This document shows positions 1 through 6,301 of a DNA stretch of 8,447 nucleotides, piece after piece. The stretch is taken from positions 1 to 8,447 of the forward strand of contig JAGHSL010000441.1 in assembly GCA_018065885.1 (NCBI GenBank), read 5' to 3'. Made by a program: the position numbers and the translations under genes. This stretch comes from Candidatus Limimorpha equi. Its GTDB lineage: Bacteria; Bacteroidota; Bacteroidia; Bacteroidales; F082. The notes beneath the pieces are model-generated. The model worked only from the letters and a program-made list of their open reading frames with translations. It did no database searches and was not told where the DNA came from. Each line of letters opens with the position of its first letter. Position 1 is the first letter of the stretch.

Positions 1-888
1 CAATCCGATGATGCCGTTCAAAGCCATGATGAAGAAAATGGCGTATGAAATAATGGTGATGGCGACATGATAGCCCAGTAACGGCGAATCCAATGCGGAA
101 TCTAACGCTTTAATGGAATTGTCGCATAATAGATTGGATAACAAAATGATAGCTAATGCAATTGGATTGCAAATCAATGCCGTGTTATGCTCTTTTGGTT
201 GGTAAATGGTCGTCAATGTCAAACAAAAAGAGAGAAATAACAGGATTTCGTAGTTGCTTGTAAGTGGGATGTGCCGCCCGATAATCCATCGGAAAGAAAG
301 GTTAAGGACAATGTAAATTTGGATGAAAACCGCGATAAGCAAATTAAACCTTGTGGAAATTTTCCGATGCTTGATAATGTGACGGAAAAGCAGAATGGTA
401 GTCGAAATGAAAATTATTAGTAAAATGCTGAAAACAAGATTGTTGATGGTTCTATTATTGTAAAAGCAATCAGTTTTTTCAGCAAATGCCGAAGGCAAGG
501 TGTCGCCACCGTTTTTCAATTGATAAGCCTTGATGCTTTTGATTGCGGCATATAGTTCCTCGATGTTGCCTTGTTCTGCTAATTCGTCAAGGTAAGTGCT
601 TATCTTTCTGATAAACAGTTGTTCGTCGCTTGACATTTGTGCAGGCAAAAAGTCGTTTTCGCTGAACCAAATCACTTGCCCGTCGACCGAATAAGGGAAA
701 AGCCTTTTACCATTGAGGCAATCCAAATTTGCCTCGTCGACGGTGACTCCCAAAGGCCTTACCAGACCGTCTTGAAAAACATAAAGAGTTTCCAATTGTG
801 CCGTGATTTCTTTTTGAAGCGTTTCGAATGCTGAAATGTTTCTGCAAATGATTGTGAAACAAAGTAATATGAGGATTTTTTTGAGCAT
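1..888 (-). CDS. ccsA: CcsA/ResC-type cytochrome c biogenesis protein, N-terminal part (cut by window edge)
   Basis: An open frame runs from ATG at 888 to the left edge: 296 codons with no stop, so the C-terminus lies outside. Residues 1-20 form a hydrophobic signal or anchor. Residues 36-46 contain DGLVRPL, resembling the 'DGR..PL(D/N)T' motif of the extra-cytoplasmic domain in large ResB-CcsA fusions. Hydrophobic spans follow at about 148-170, 181-200, 213-228, 238-255 and 272-295. The span around 199-217 (FRWIIGRHIPLTSNYEILL) matches the family's 'RW...GH.P.SN.YE' block. GYHVAITIISYAIF (272-285) matches the conserved 'HV....SYa.f' helix, in which His274 would be a haem ligand. The diagnostic tryptophan-rich WWD motif lies further C-terminal and cannot be seen. 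The family delivers haem to apocytochromes c at the outer face of the inner membrane, together with ResB. No ResB domain precedes this start. The family call is from memory of motifs, not from a search. Confidence 0.68.
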   Translation of the reverse strand, partial: MLKKILILLCFTIICRNISAFETLQKEITAQLETLYVFQDGLVRPLGVTVDEANLDCLNGKRLFPYSVDGQVIWFSENDFLPAQMSSDEQLFIRKISTYLDELAEQGNIEELYAAIKSIKAYQLKNGGDTLPSAFAEKTDCFYNNRTINNLVFSILLIIFISTTILLFRHIIKHRKISTRFNLLIAVFIQIYIVLNLSFRWIIGRHIPLTSNYEILLFLSFCLTLTTIYQPKEHNTALICNPIALAIILLSNLLCDNSIKALDSALDSPLLGYHVAITIISYAIFFIMALNGIIGL

Positions 889-894
889 ATTAGT

Positions 895-927
895 CAATCT
901 TAGATGCAAAAAAATCGGGTTGCCAAA
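895..927 (-). promoter_or_regulatory. Candidate promoter of the ccsA-like gene, overlapping the upstream terminator
   Basis: On the minus strand TTTG (927-924) is followed after 21 nt by TAAGATTG (902-895). This is one mismatch from the Bacteroidetes -7 box TAnnTTTG, within the 19-21 nt spacing known for Bacteroides promoters. The ATG at 888 lies only 6 nt downstream, so a transcript would be almost leaderless. The TTTG lies in the loop and 3' arm of the terminator hairpin at 917-940. The mismatch and the short leader keep this tentative. Confidence 0.35.
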
Positions 928-940
928 TGCTTGACAACCC
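908..940 (-). terminator. Rho-independent terminator of the lpxK-PNP-lpxH-dipeptidase run
   Basis: On the minus strand GGGTTGTCAA (940-931) pairs with TTGGCAACCC (926-917). This gives a 10-bp stem with one G-U pair and a GCAT tetraloop, followed by GA and seven T residues (914-908). It starts 23 nt after the dipeptidase stop codon. There is no T-run on the other side, so it works only for minus-strand transcription. Confidence 0.9.
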
Positions 941-962
941 AATTCTTGACTGTCGTTTCCGT

Positions 963-2333
963 TTAGCAATCGGTTTCGGCGAAATGCTGATAGAAAGCGA
1001 TGATGGTCTCGATGCCTTTGTAGAAATGGTCGAGGCGGTAGTTTTCGTTTGGCGAGTGGATGGCATCTTCGCCAAGGCCGAAGCCCATCAGGATGGACTT
1101 GATGCCCAGAACCTGTTCAAAAGCGGAGATAATCGGAATGCTGCCGCCTGAGCGCATCGGGATAGGCTGCTTGCCGTAGGTGTCCATGTAGGCTTGTTCG
1201 GCAGCTTTATAGGCCGGCAGGTCGATTGGGCAGCCGTAGGCTTGTCCGCCGTGCAAAGGCGTAACCTTAACGGTGACATATTTCGGTGCATTCTTTTCAA
1301 GGTAATTCTTCACCAGTTTGGCAATCTTCTCGTGGTCTTGGTTAGGTACCAAACGGCATGAAAGTTTTGCGTAAGCCTTTGATGGCAAAACGGTCTTGCT
1401 GCCTTCGCCGGTATAACCGCCCCACATGCCGCAGAGGTCGAAGGTCGGGCGCACACCTACGCGCTCAATCTTGGTGTAGCCTTTTTCGCCGCGTAAAGCC
1501 TTCACGCCGAGGCTGTTCTTGTAAGCCTTTTCATCGTAAGGCGCCATGTTGAGCAACTGACGTTCACGGCGTGAGCAGTTGACGACATCGTCGTAGAAAT
1601 GCGGAATGGTGATGTGGTTGTTCTCGTCCGTACATTTGGCAATCATTTGGCACAAGGCGTTGAGCGGATTGGCAACGGAACCGCCGAACAGACCCGAATG
1701 GAGGTCGGCATTTGGACCAGTGACTTCGATTTCCCAGTAGGCGAGGCCTCTCAAACCCGTGGTGATGCTTGGGACATCGGTTGCAATCATGCTGGTGTCG
1801 GAAACCAAAATGATGTCGGCTTTGACGAGTTTCTTGTTGGTGACAATCCATTTGGCAAGGCTGCCCGAACCAATTTCCTCTTCGCCTTCGAGCATGAATT
1901 TCACATTGCAAGGCAAAGTGTTGGTTTTGACCATGGTCTCGAAAGCCTTGGCGTGCATGAACGATTGGCCTTTGTCGTCGTCGGCGCCGCGTGCCCAAAT
2001 CTTGCCGTCCTTGATGACAGGTTCAAAAGGATTGGTGTTCCAAAGTTCGATTGGGTCGACGGGCATGACATCGTAGTGGCCGTAAACCAAAACGGTTTTC
2101 AGTTTCGGGTCAATGATTTTTTCTCCGTAAACGATTGGGTTTCCGTCGGTTGGCATCACTTCGGCCTTGTCGGCACCGGCTTTCAGAATGGCATCGCGCC
2201 AGTATTCGGCACAACGAATCATGTCTGGCTTATGCGATGATTCCGAACTGATTGAAGGAATTCTAATCAAGCCAAAAAGTTCATCCAAAAAGCGGTCTTT
2301 GTTGGCTTCAATGTATTGCTTTGTTTTTTCCAT
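963..2333 (-). CDS. M20-family metallo-dipeptidase (CNDP-like)
   Basis: This 456-residue protein is a full-length M20 zinc peptidase, most like the cytosolic non-specific dipeptidases (human CNDP2 type) and bacterial proteins annotated 'M20 family dipeptidase'. It should hydrolyse dipeptides or short peptides in the cytoplasm; no signal peptide is seen. The expected metal and catalytic residues are all present: His86 and Asp88 (GHYDV), bridging Asp119 (ARGADDDKG), catalytic Glu152 with metal ligand Glu153 (EGEEEIGS), Asp179 (VSDTS), His212 of the dimerisation lid (DLHSG) and His426 (AIHSPNE). The GGYTGEGSKTVLPSKA block (305-320) precedes the second half of the catalytic domain. The ATG start puts the conserved 'IPSIS' segment at residues 25-29, as in relatives. 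It is the last gene before the terminator at 908-940 and begins 27 nt after lpxH. The exact substrate cannot be read from sequence. Confidence 0.93.
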   Translation of the reverse strand: MEKTKQYIEANKDRFLDELFGLIRIPSISSESSHKPDMIRCAEYWRDAILKAGADKAEVMPTDGNPIVYGEKIIDPKLKTVLVYGHYDVMPVDPIELWNTNPFEPVIKDGKIWARGADDDKGQSFMHAKAFETMVKTNTLPCNVKFMLEGEEEIGSGSLAKWIVTNKKLVKADIILVSDTSMIATDVPSITTGLRGLAYWEIEVTGPNADLHSGLFGGSVANPLNALCQMIAKCTDENNHITIPHFYDDVVNCSRRERQLLNMAPYDEKAYKNSLGVKALRGEKGYTKIERVGVRPTFDLCGMWGGYTGEGSKTVLPSKAYAKLSCRLVPNQDHEKIAKLVKNYLEKNAPKYVTVKVTPLHGGQAYGCPIDLPAYKAAEQAYMDTYGKQPIPMRSGGSIPIISAFEQVLGIKSILMGFGLGEDAIHSPNENYRLDHFYKGIETIIAFYQHFAETDC

Positions 2334-2360
2334 TGTGTGTTGTATTTAAGATTGATAATT

Positions 2361-3110
2361 CTATTCAAAGTACTTCAATTCCACTTTTTCTCCGTCAAAA
2401 ACGGCATAGCTGAAATCCCGAATCCAGTTGCCGACAATGGTAGTCTGGGCGTGCTCGCCGGTTTTGTATTGCATGGGTTTGTGCTGATGACCGAAAATGA
2501 AGAAATCTATGCTTGGGTCAAGCTGAGCTTGTTCCTGCGCGTATTGGTAAAGCCGTGTTTTCTCTACATTGTCATAATAGCCACGTTCCACTTCGTTTTT
2601 CATTTTTTTCAATCGGTGATTGTGTGACCATTTCAAGGCCAGACCGATGCCAATGTCAGGGTGTAACAATCTGAAAAATACTTGGTTGGATTTTCTTTCA
2701 AAGACTTTTTTCAGGAATTTGTAGCCTTTGTCGCCAGGACCTCTGCCATCGCCATGAACAAGGAAAAGCTTTTTGCCTTTGCGCAAGATGATTTCTGGCT
2801 CGCGGTGCAGTTGGATTCCGATTTCGTCTTTCAGGTAGCCAAACGACCACAAATCGTGGTTGCCGATGAAAAGATGAACAGGAATGTCAGCATCAACAAA
2901 TGAAGCCAATTTGCCTTGGATTCTTGCAAAACCTTTGGGAATCACAGTTTTGTATTCAAACCAAAAGTCAAATAGGTCGCCCATGAGGAAAAGTTCTTCA
3001 CAATCGGGCTTGATGCTATCAAGAAAACGCAAAAGTTTTTTCTCCCTCTTCTGACTTTCTTCGATGGAGGGAATGCCTAAATGCGAATCGGTAATGAAAT
3101 AGATAGCCAT
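2361..3110 (-). CDS. lpxH: UDP-2,3-diacylglucosamine diphosphatase LpxH
   Basis: This 249-residue protein is a calcineurin-like metallophosphoesterase. It should cleave UDP-2,3-diacylglucosamine to lipid X and UMP, the fourth step of lipid A synthesis, at the inner face of the cytoplasmic membrane. All dimetal motifs are visible: Asp8 and His10 (ITDSHLG), Asp45 (MGDLFDFW), Asn84 and His85 (GNHDLW), His119 (VHGDGRGPGDKGYKFLKK) and His208/His210 (FGHQHKP). The GDGRGPGDKGYKFLKK block is typical of the Bacteroidetes LpxH form and argues against a generic phosphoesterase. The hydrophobic and basic stretch at about 144-170 fits the membrane-binding, acyl-chain cap. Its ATG overlaps the stop of the upstream phosphorylase by one base (TGATG), so translational coupling is likely. 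lpxK lies two genes upstream on the same strand. Confidence 0.92.
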   Translation of the reverse strand: MAIYFITDSHLGIPSIEESQKREKKLLRFLDSIKPDCEELFLMGDLFDFWFEYKTVIPKGFARIQGKLASFVDADIPVHLFIGNHDLWSFGYLKDEIGIQLHREPEIILRKGKKLFLVHGDGRGPGDKGYKFLKKVFERKSNQVFFRLLHPDIGIGLALKWSHNHRLKKMKNEVERGYYDNVEKTRLYQYAQEQAQLDPSIDFFIFGHQHKPMQYKTGEHAQTTIVGNWIRDFSYAVFDGEKVELKYFE

Positions 3111-3937
3111 CAGAATTGTATTTCGTCGGAACGGCGGATGAGTTCACTGATGATGGCTACGAGTTTTGGCTCGGCTTTTGCCACGGCGTTGATGACTTCT
3201 TCATGTGTCACGACGCAATGCAGGTCTTTTCCGCCAAGGTCGGAGATGACCGAAACGCCGAAAACGGGCAGGTTGCATTGTCTTGCCACGATGGCTTCGG
3301 GTGTAGTCGACATACCGACGCAATCGGCACCAATGACTCTATAATATTGATATTCAGATGGTGTCTCGTAAGAAGGGCCTGTGTCGGCAAGATAAACGCC
3401 ATGTTGAACCTTGATATTCAGTTTTTCGGCAACATTATCAGCCAGTTGCAATAGCTTTTTGTTGTAGGCTTCACCCATGTCTGGGAAACGTGGCCCGATG
3501 CGTTCGTCGTTCAAGCCAATCAGCGGATTGGGCAGCAGATTGATGTGGTCGGTGATGAACATGATGTCGCTGACATGGAAGTCTGGATTGACGCCGCCGG
3601 AAGCATTGGATAGGATTATAAATCTGATTCCCAGATATTTGAGAACGCGAATCGGGAAAGTGACTTGTGCGGTCGTGTAGCCTTCATAATAATGGAAACG
3701 GCCTTGCATGGCAACCACTTTGTGGCCGCAAATGCTTCCGAAAAGCAGCTTGCTGTTGTGTCCTTTGACGGTCGAAACCGGAAATCCAGGGATGTCTTCG
3801 TAGGCGATTTCATGTTGGACATCGATGCCATCGGCCAAACCGCCTAATCCCGAACCTAAAACAATGCCGATTTCAGGCTTGAATCCTCGTGTCTTTTCAT
3901 TGATAAAATCAACGGTTTTGAGTATTTCTTCTAACAT
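3110..3937 (-). CDS. punA: Purine-nucleoside phosphorylase (trimeric, PNP/MTAP family)
   Basis: This 275-residue protein should cleave purine (deoxy)ribonucleosides with phosphate to free base and (deoxy)ribose-1-phosphate, in cytoplasmic purine salvage. Phosphate-site motifs are visible: GSGLGGLAD (28-36, Ser29), the VKGHNSKLL loop (58-66, His60) and QGRFHYYEGY (78-87, Arg80, His82). The base and ribose site is seen in LSNASGGV (109-116), GPSYETPSE (187-195) and VGMSTTPEAIVAR (207-219, Met209). Length matches the trimeric class. The position equivalent to human PNP Asn243, which selects 6-oxopurines, is Asp233 (VISDLGGKD), so base preference may differ from human PNP. The ATG at 3937 lies 29 nt inside the end of lpxK, and the stop overlaps the start of lpxH. 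Both point to one coupled operon. The family is secure; the symbol is the usual name for this class. Confidence 0.92.
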   Translation of the reverse strand: MLEEILKTVDFINEKTRGFKPEIGIVLGSGLGGLADGIDVQHEIAYEDIPGFPVSTVKGHNSKLLFGSICGHKVVAMQGRFHYYEGYTTAQVTFPIRVLKYLGIRFIILSNASGGVNPDFHVSDIMFITDHINLLPNPLIGLNDERIGPRFPDMGEAYNKKLLQLADNVAEKLNIKVQHGVYLADTGPSYETPSEYQYYRVIGADCVGMSTTPEAIVARQCNLPVFGVSVISDLGGKDLHCVVTHEEVINAVAKAEPKLVAIISELIRRSDEIQF

Positions 3938-4958
3938 AAGTATCTATTTCTGAGTTAAATGCCTCTTCCTGATGAAAACGCACTTTAATAGGTAACGTAA
4001 ATATCGGAAGATTATTGAATTGACAAAGATATGAATTTTTCATCAAACGCGAGGCATCTTTTTCGGTTGTGACGATAATGGCATTTTGCTTGCCGAATGT
4101 TTCAAAAGTCTTGACGATTTTCTCCATGTCGCTTGCGCTGAAATCGTGATGATCGCTGAAAATGAGTTCCTTGACTTGGAAAAAGCGTCTTTTTATTTCT
4201 TCAACGAAAGGCGTTGGCTTTGCGATGCCGCAAAGGGCAATGGCGCAGCTCACATCATTTAAGTCGATGGATTTTGCCTTTTCATTCAGAGGAACAAGCG
4301 CACCGTAAGTCAAATAGAAAGAGAAAACATTTTGATTGTCAGAAGTTTTGAGTCTCGATTTGAGTCTTTCAAATTCATTGTCTGATAATTTTTCTGGCGC
4401 TTTTGTAACGACAATAATATCAGCGCGTCCGGCGGCACTTCTGATGTCGCGCAAGGTGCCTGCGGGAAGGAGAAAATCTTCCGAATAAAGGCAATTGTAG
4501 TCAGTGAGCAAAATGTTCAGTCCGGCTTGAATCTGTCGGTGTTGAAAGGCATCGTCCAAAAGGATGACTTCAGGCGTATTTGCTTGATTGATAAGTTTTT
4601 GCACGCCTTCTGCGCGGTTTTCATCAACGGCAACCTGTATGTCGTTGAATTTGCGGAAATACTGATATGGTTCATCGCCAATGGCTTCGTAATTCGCTGA
4701 TTCATCGGCCAAAACGAATCCTTTTGTCTTTCTTCCATAGCCACGGCTGAGTGTGGCAACGCGGAATTGGCCTTTCAATATATTAATAAGGTATTCGGTC
4801 ATTGGCGTTTTACCGGTTCCGCCGAGGCAAAGATTGCCGATGCAAATGATTGGAAAGTCGAATTGCCGTGCTTTTAAAATGCCCCAATCGAATAATTTGT
4901 GCCTGATTTTCAGCACAATATGGTAAATTAATGATATGGGAAGCAGTATTTTCCGCAT
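3909..4958 (-). CDS. lpxK: Tetraacyldisaccharide 4'-kinase LpxK
   Basis: LpxK phosphorylates the 4' position of tetraacyldisaccharide-1-phosphate to give lipid IVA, the sixth step of lipid A synthesis, at the inner membrane. From the ATG at 4958 the protein is 349 residues, normal for Bacteroidetes. Visible motifs are a hydrophobic N-terminal anchor (about 3-17), the P-loop GNLCLGGTGKTP (41-52, Lys50, Thr51), LSRGYGRKTKG (70-80), GDEPYQ (94-99) and LLDDAFQHR (133-141, Asp135/Asp136). A TTG at 4970 would add four residues in frame. I reject it because that TTG is part of a good -7 promoter box (4975-4968), so it would lie upstream of the transcript start. No Shine-Dalgarno sequence is seen. 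The gene opens the minus-strand run, and its 3' end overlaps the phosphorylase gene by 29 nt. Confidence 0.93.
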   Translation of the reverse strand: MRKILLPISLIYHIVLKIRHKLFDWGILKARQFDFPIICIGNLCLGGTGKTPMTEYLINILKGQFRVATLSRGYGRKTKGFVLADESANYEAIGDEPYQYFRKFNDIQVAVDENRAEGVQKLINQANTPEVILLDDAFQHRQIQAGLNILLTDYNCLYSEDFLLPAGTLRDIRSAAGRADIIVVTKAPEKLSDNEFERLKSRLKTSDNQNVFSFYLTYGALVPLNEKAKSIDLNDVSCAIALCGIAKPTPFVEEIKRRFFQVKELIFSDHHDFSASDMEKIVKTFETFGKQNAIIVTTEKDASRLMKNSYLCQFNNLPIFTLPIKVRFHQEEAFNSEIDTYVRRNTQNR

Positions 4959-4967
4959 TTTGAATGG

Positions 4968-4975
4968 CAAAGATA
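4968..4975 (-). promoter_or_regulatory. Bacteroidetes -7 box for the lpxK operon
   Basis: TATCTTTG on the minus strand matches the TAnnTTTG consensus exactly. No TTTG is found 19-21 nt upstream; that stretch falls in the left end of the 42-bp palindrome. The box ends 9 nt before the lpxK ATG at 4958, implying a leader of only a few bases. Confidence 0.55.
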
Positions 4976-4994
4976 GATTTTTTTTCGGTTTGCG

Positions 4995-5036
4995 TTTACA
5001 TCAATTCGGCAGTTGCAACTGCCGAATTGATGTAAA
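4995..5036. repeat. Perfect 42-bp palindrome between divergent genes
   Basis: The left arm TTTACATCAATTCGGCAGTT (4995-5014) is the exact reverse complement of 5017-5036, and the central GC completes a palindrome with no unpaired base. T-runs lie on both sides of it in the plus strand (T8 at 4978-4985, T7 at 5043-5049). Both neighbouring genes point away from it, so it is not placed as their terminator. It lies about 20 nt upstream of the lpxK -7 box, over the expected -33 region, and about 160 nt before the NIF3-family gene. It could be an operator, a cruciform or hairpin element, or a copy of a dispersed repeat. The rest of 4976-5193 is AT-rich, with only a weak 8-nt inverted repeat (5100-5122) and no credible ORF. 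Confidence 0.95.
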
Positions 5037-5165
5037 TGGGCATTTTTTTGTGTTAGGCTTTTGGTCAAAAAATCATAATAAGATGAATTGCTTGTTGCCA
5101 AATAATTGATAATTAATTATTTATATGCAAAAATAAAAATAGAGCATCAGTTCGCTAAATTTTCG

Positions 5166-5173
5166 TATTTTCG
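5166..5173 (+). promoter_or_regulatory. Candidate -7 box for the NIF3-family gene
   Basis: TATTTTCG is one base from TAnnTTTG and ends 20 nt before the ATG at 5194. The same octamer occurs 17 nt before the ATG at 7246. No TTTG element is found at the expected distance upstream, so support rests on the octamer, its position and its recurrence. Confidence 0.45.
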
Positions 5174-5193
5174 CTCATCAAATCATAAAATAT

Positions 5194-6300
5194 ATGACCG
5201 TAAAAGAAATATTATCCTGTCTTACGCGGGTTGCGCCTTTAAGTTGGCAGGAAAGTTATGACAACGCAGGCCTTCAGGTCGGCGATGAAAATGCCGAGGT
5301 GTCGAAGGCATTGGTTGCCTTGGATGTCACCGAAGCTTTGGTCGATGAGGCTGTTGCCAAATCGTGTAATCTCATTCTGAGTCATCATCCTTTGATTTTC
5401 AGAGGCTTAAAACACTTGACGCCTAAAAGTCCCATTGAGCGTGCCGTGATGAAAGCGATAAAAAACGACATTGCCATCATATCCATGCATACCAATTTGG
5501 ATAACAGCTATTTAGGTGTAAACCGCCGCCTGGGTGAAATGCTTGGCCTGAAAAACCTGCATATCCTGCAACCGATGAATGGCCGTTTGATGAAACTGGT
5601 CGTTTTTTGTCCTACCGATTATGCCGAAAAGGTGCGCTCGGCCATGTTTGAGGCTGGTGCGGGTTGCATTGGCAATTATGATTCGTGCAGTTTCAATGCT
5701 GCCGGACAAGGCAGTTTCAGGGCAGGGGAGGAGACGCATCCTTTTGTCGGCGAACAGGGAAAGTTGCATTTTGAAAATGAAATCCGTGTCGAAACCATTG
5801 TTCCTGACCATTTGCTGAATCGCGTGGTTTCGGCCATGTTGAAGGTGCATCCCTACGAAGAGGTTGCCTACGATGTCTATCAGTTGCAGAATGAATTTCC
5901 GTTGGTGGGTTCGGGCATGATTGGCGAATTTGAGACCGAAATGCCGGAGACCGATTTCCTGAATCTTGTCAGTGAGACAATCGGAACGCCTTGCCTGCGT
6001 CATTCTGCTTTGACGGGCAGAATGATAAAGCGTGTGGCGCTTTGCGGCGGTGCGGGTTCTTTCCTTTTGGACGATGCCAAATCTGACAAAGCCGATGCTT
6101 TCTTGTCAGCCGACATGAAATATCACGATTTTTTCGAGCCTGATGGCGATATTTTGATGGTCGATGGCGGACATTTTGAGACCGAACAGTTTACAAAGGA
6201 ATTAATTAGGGATTTAATTCGGAAAAATTTTTCTACCTTTGCAGCCGAAATCGCTGAAACAAATGCGAATTCAGTTCATTATTTTGTAAAGTCTAAGTAA
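5194..6300 (+). CDS. NIF3/DUF34-family dinuclear metal-centre protein (YbgI/YqfO type)
   Basis: This 368-residue protein belongs to the NIF3 family, which forms toroidal hexamers with two metal ions per subunit. Its physiological reaction is unsettled; 'GTP cyclohydrolase I type 2 homolog' is a database label rather than a shown activity. The N-terminal half (1-125) has SYDNAGLQVGD (21-31), the pair His64/His65 (LSHHPLIF) and Asp103 (HTNLDNS). The C-terminal half (about 236-368) supplies His327 and Glu331 (GGHFETEQ). These match the five ligands known in E. coli YbgI. A roughly 100-residue insert between the halves (about 130-235, with HPYEEVAYDVY at 219-229) is the PII/CutA-like domain found in the longer YqfO-type members. 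The ATG at 5194 follows an A-rich leader with no Shine-Dalgarno sequence. The stop is one base before the zinc-ribbon gene, so they are probably co-transcribed. Confidence 0.93.
   Translation: MTVKEILSCLTRVAPLSWQESYDNAGLQVGDENAEVSKALVALDVTEALVDEAVAKSCNLILSHHPLIFRGLKHLTPKSPIERAVMKAIKNDIAIISMHTNLDNSYLGVNRRLGEMLGLKNLHILQPMNGRLMKLVVFCPTDYAEKVRSAMFEAGAGCIGNYDSCSFNAAGQGSFRAGEETHPFVGEQGKLHFENEIRVETIVPDHLLNRVVSAMLKVHPYEEVAYDVYQLQNEFPLVGSGMIGEFETEMPETDFLNLVSETIGTPCLRHSALTGRMIKRVALCGGAGSFLLDDAKSDKADAFLSADMKYHDFFEPDGDILMVDGGHFETEQFTKELIRDLIRKNFSTFAAEIAETNANSVHYFVKSK
6234..6241 (+). promoter_or_regulatory. Possible internal promoter for the zinc-ribbon gene
   Basis: TACCTTTG followed by CA is an exact match to the Bacteroidetes -7 box. 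It lies inside the last 22 codons of the NIF3-family gene, 60 nt before the next ATG. The upstream stretch is AT-rich but has no clear TTTG at 19-21 nt. It could also be coincidence, since the bases encode an unremarkable Ser-Thr-Phe-Ala stretch. Confidence 0.4.
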
Positions 6301-6301
6301 A

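Noticed and set aside
637..834. 65-codon plus-strand open frame near the left edge
   Set aside because: It is antisense to the ccsA-like reading frame, which is open for 296 codons and shows signal, domain and membrane-span structure.
1599..2240. 213-codon plus-strand open frame opposite the dipeptidase gene
   Set aside because: The minus strand encodes a complete M20 peptidase with every metal ligand. The plus-strand frame has no recognisable motif and is a codon-bias shadow.
4978..5049. The 42-bp palindrome as a bidirectional terminator
   Set aside because: Both flanking genes are transcribed away from it. On the minus strand an A-run follows, not a T-run. On the plus strand the T-run begins 6 nt after the stem, with no gene ending there.
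5100..5122. Inverted repeat AAATAATT / AATTATTT in the divergent region
   Set aside because: Pure A/T arms of 8 nt are expected often in AT-rich intergenic DNA. There is no T-run or conserved context to support a function.
5512..6003. 163-codon minus-strand open frame opposite the NIF3-family gene
   Set aside because: It lies wholly inside a well-supported gene and its translation has no family features.
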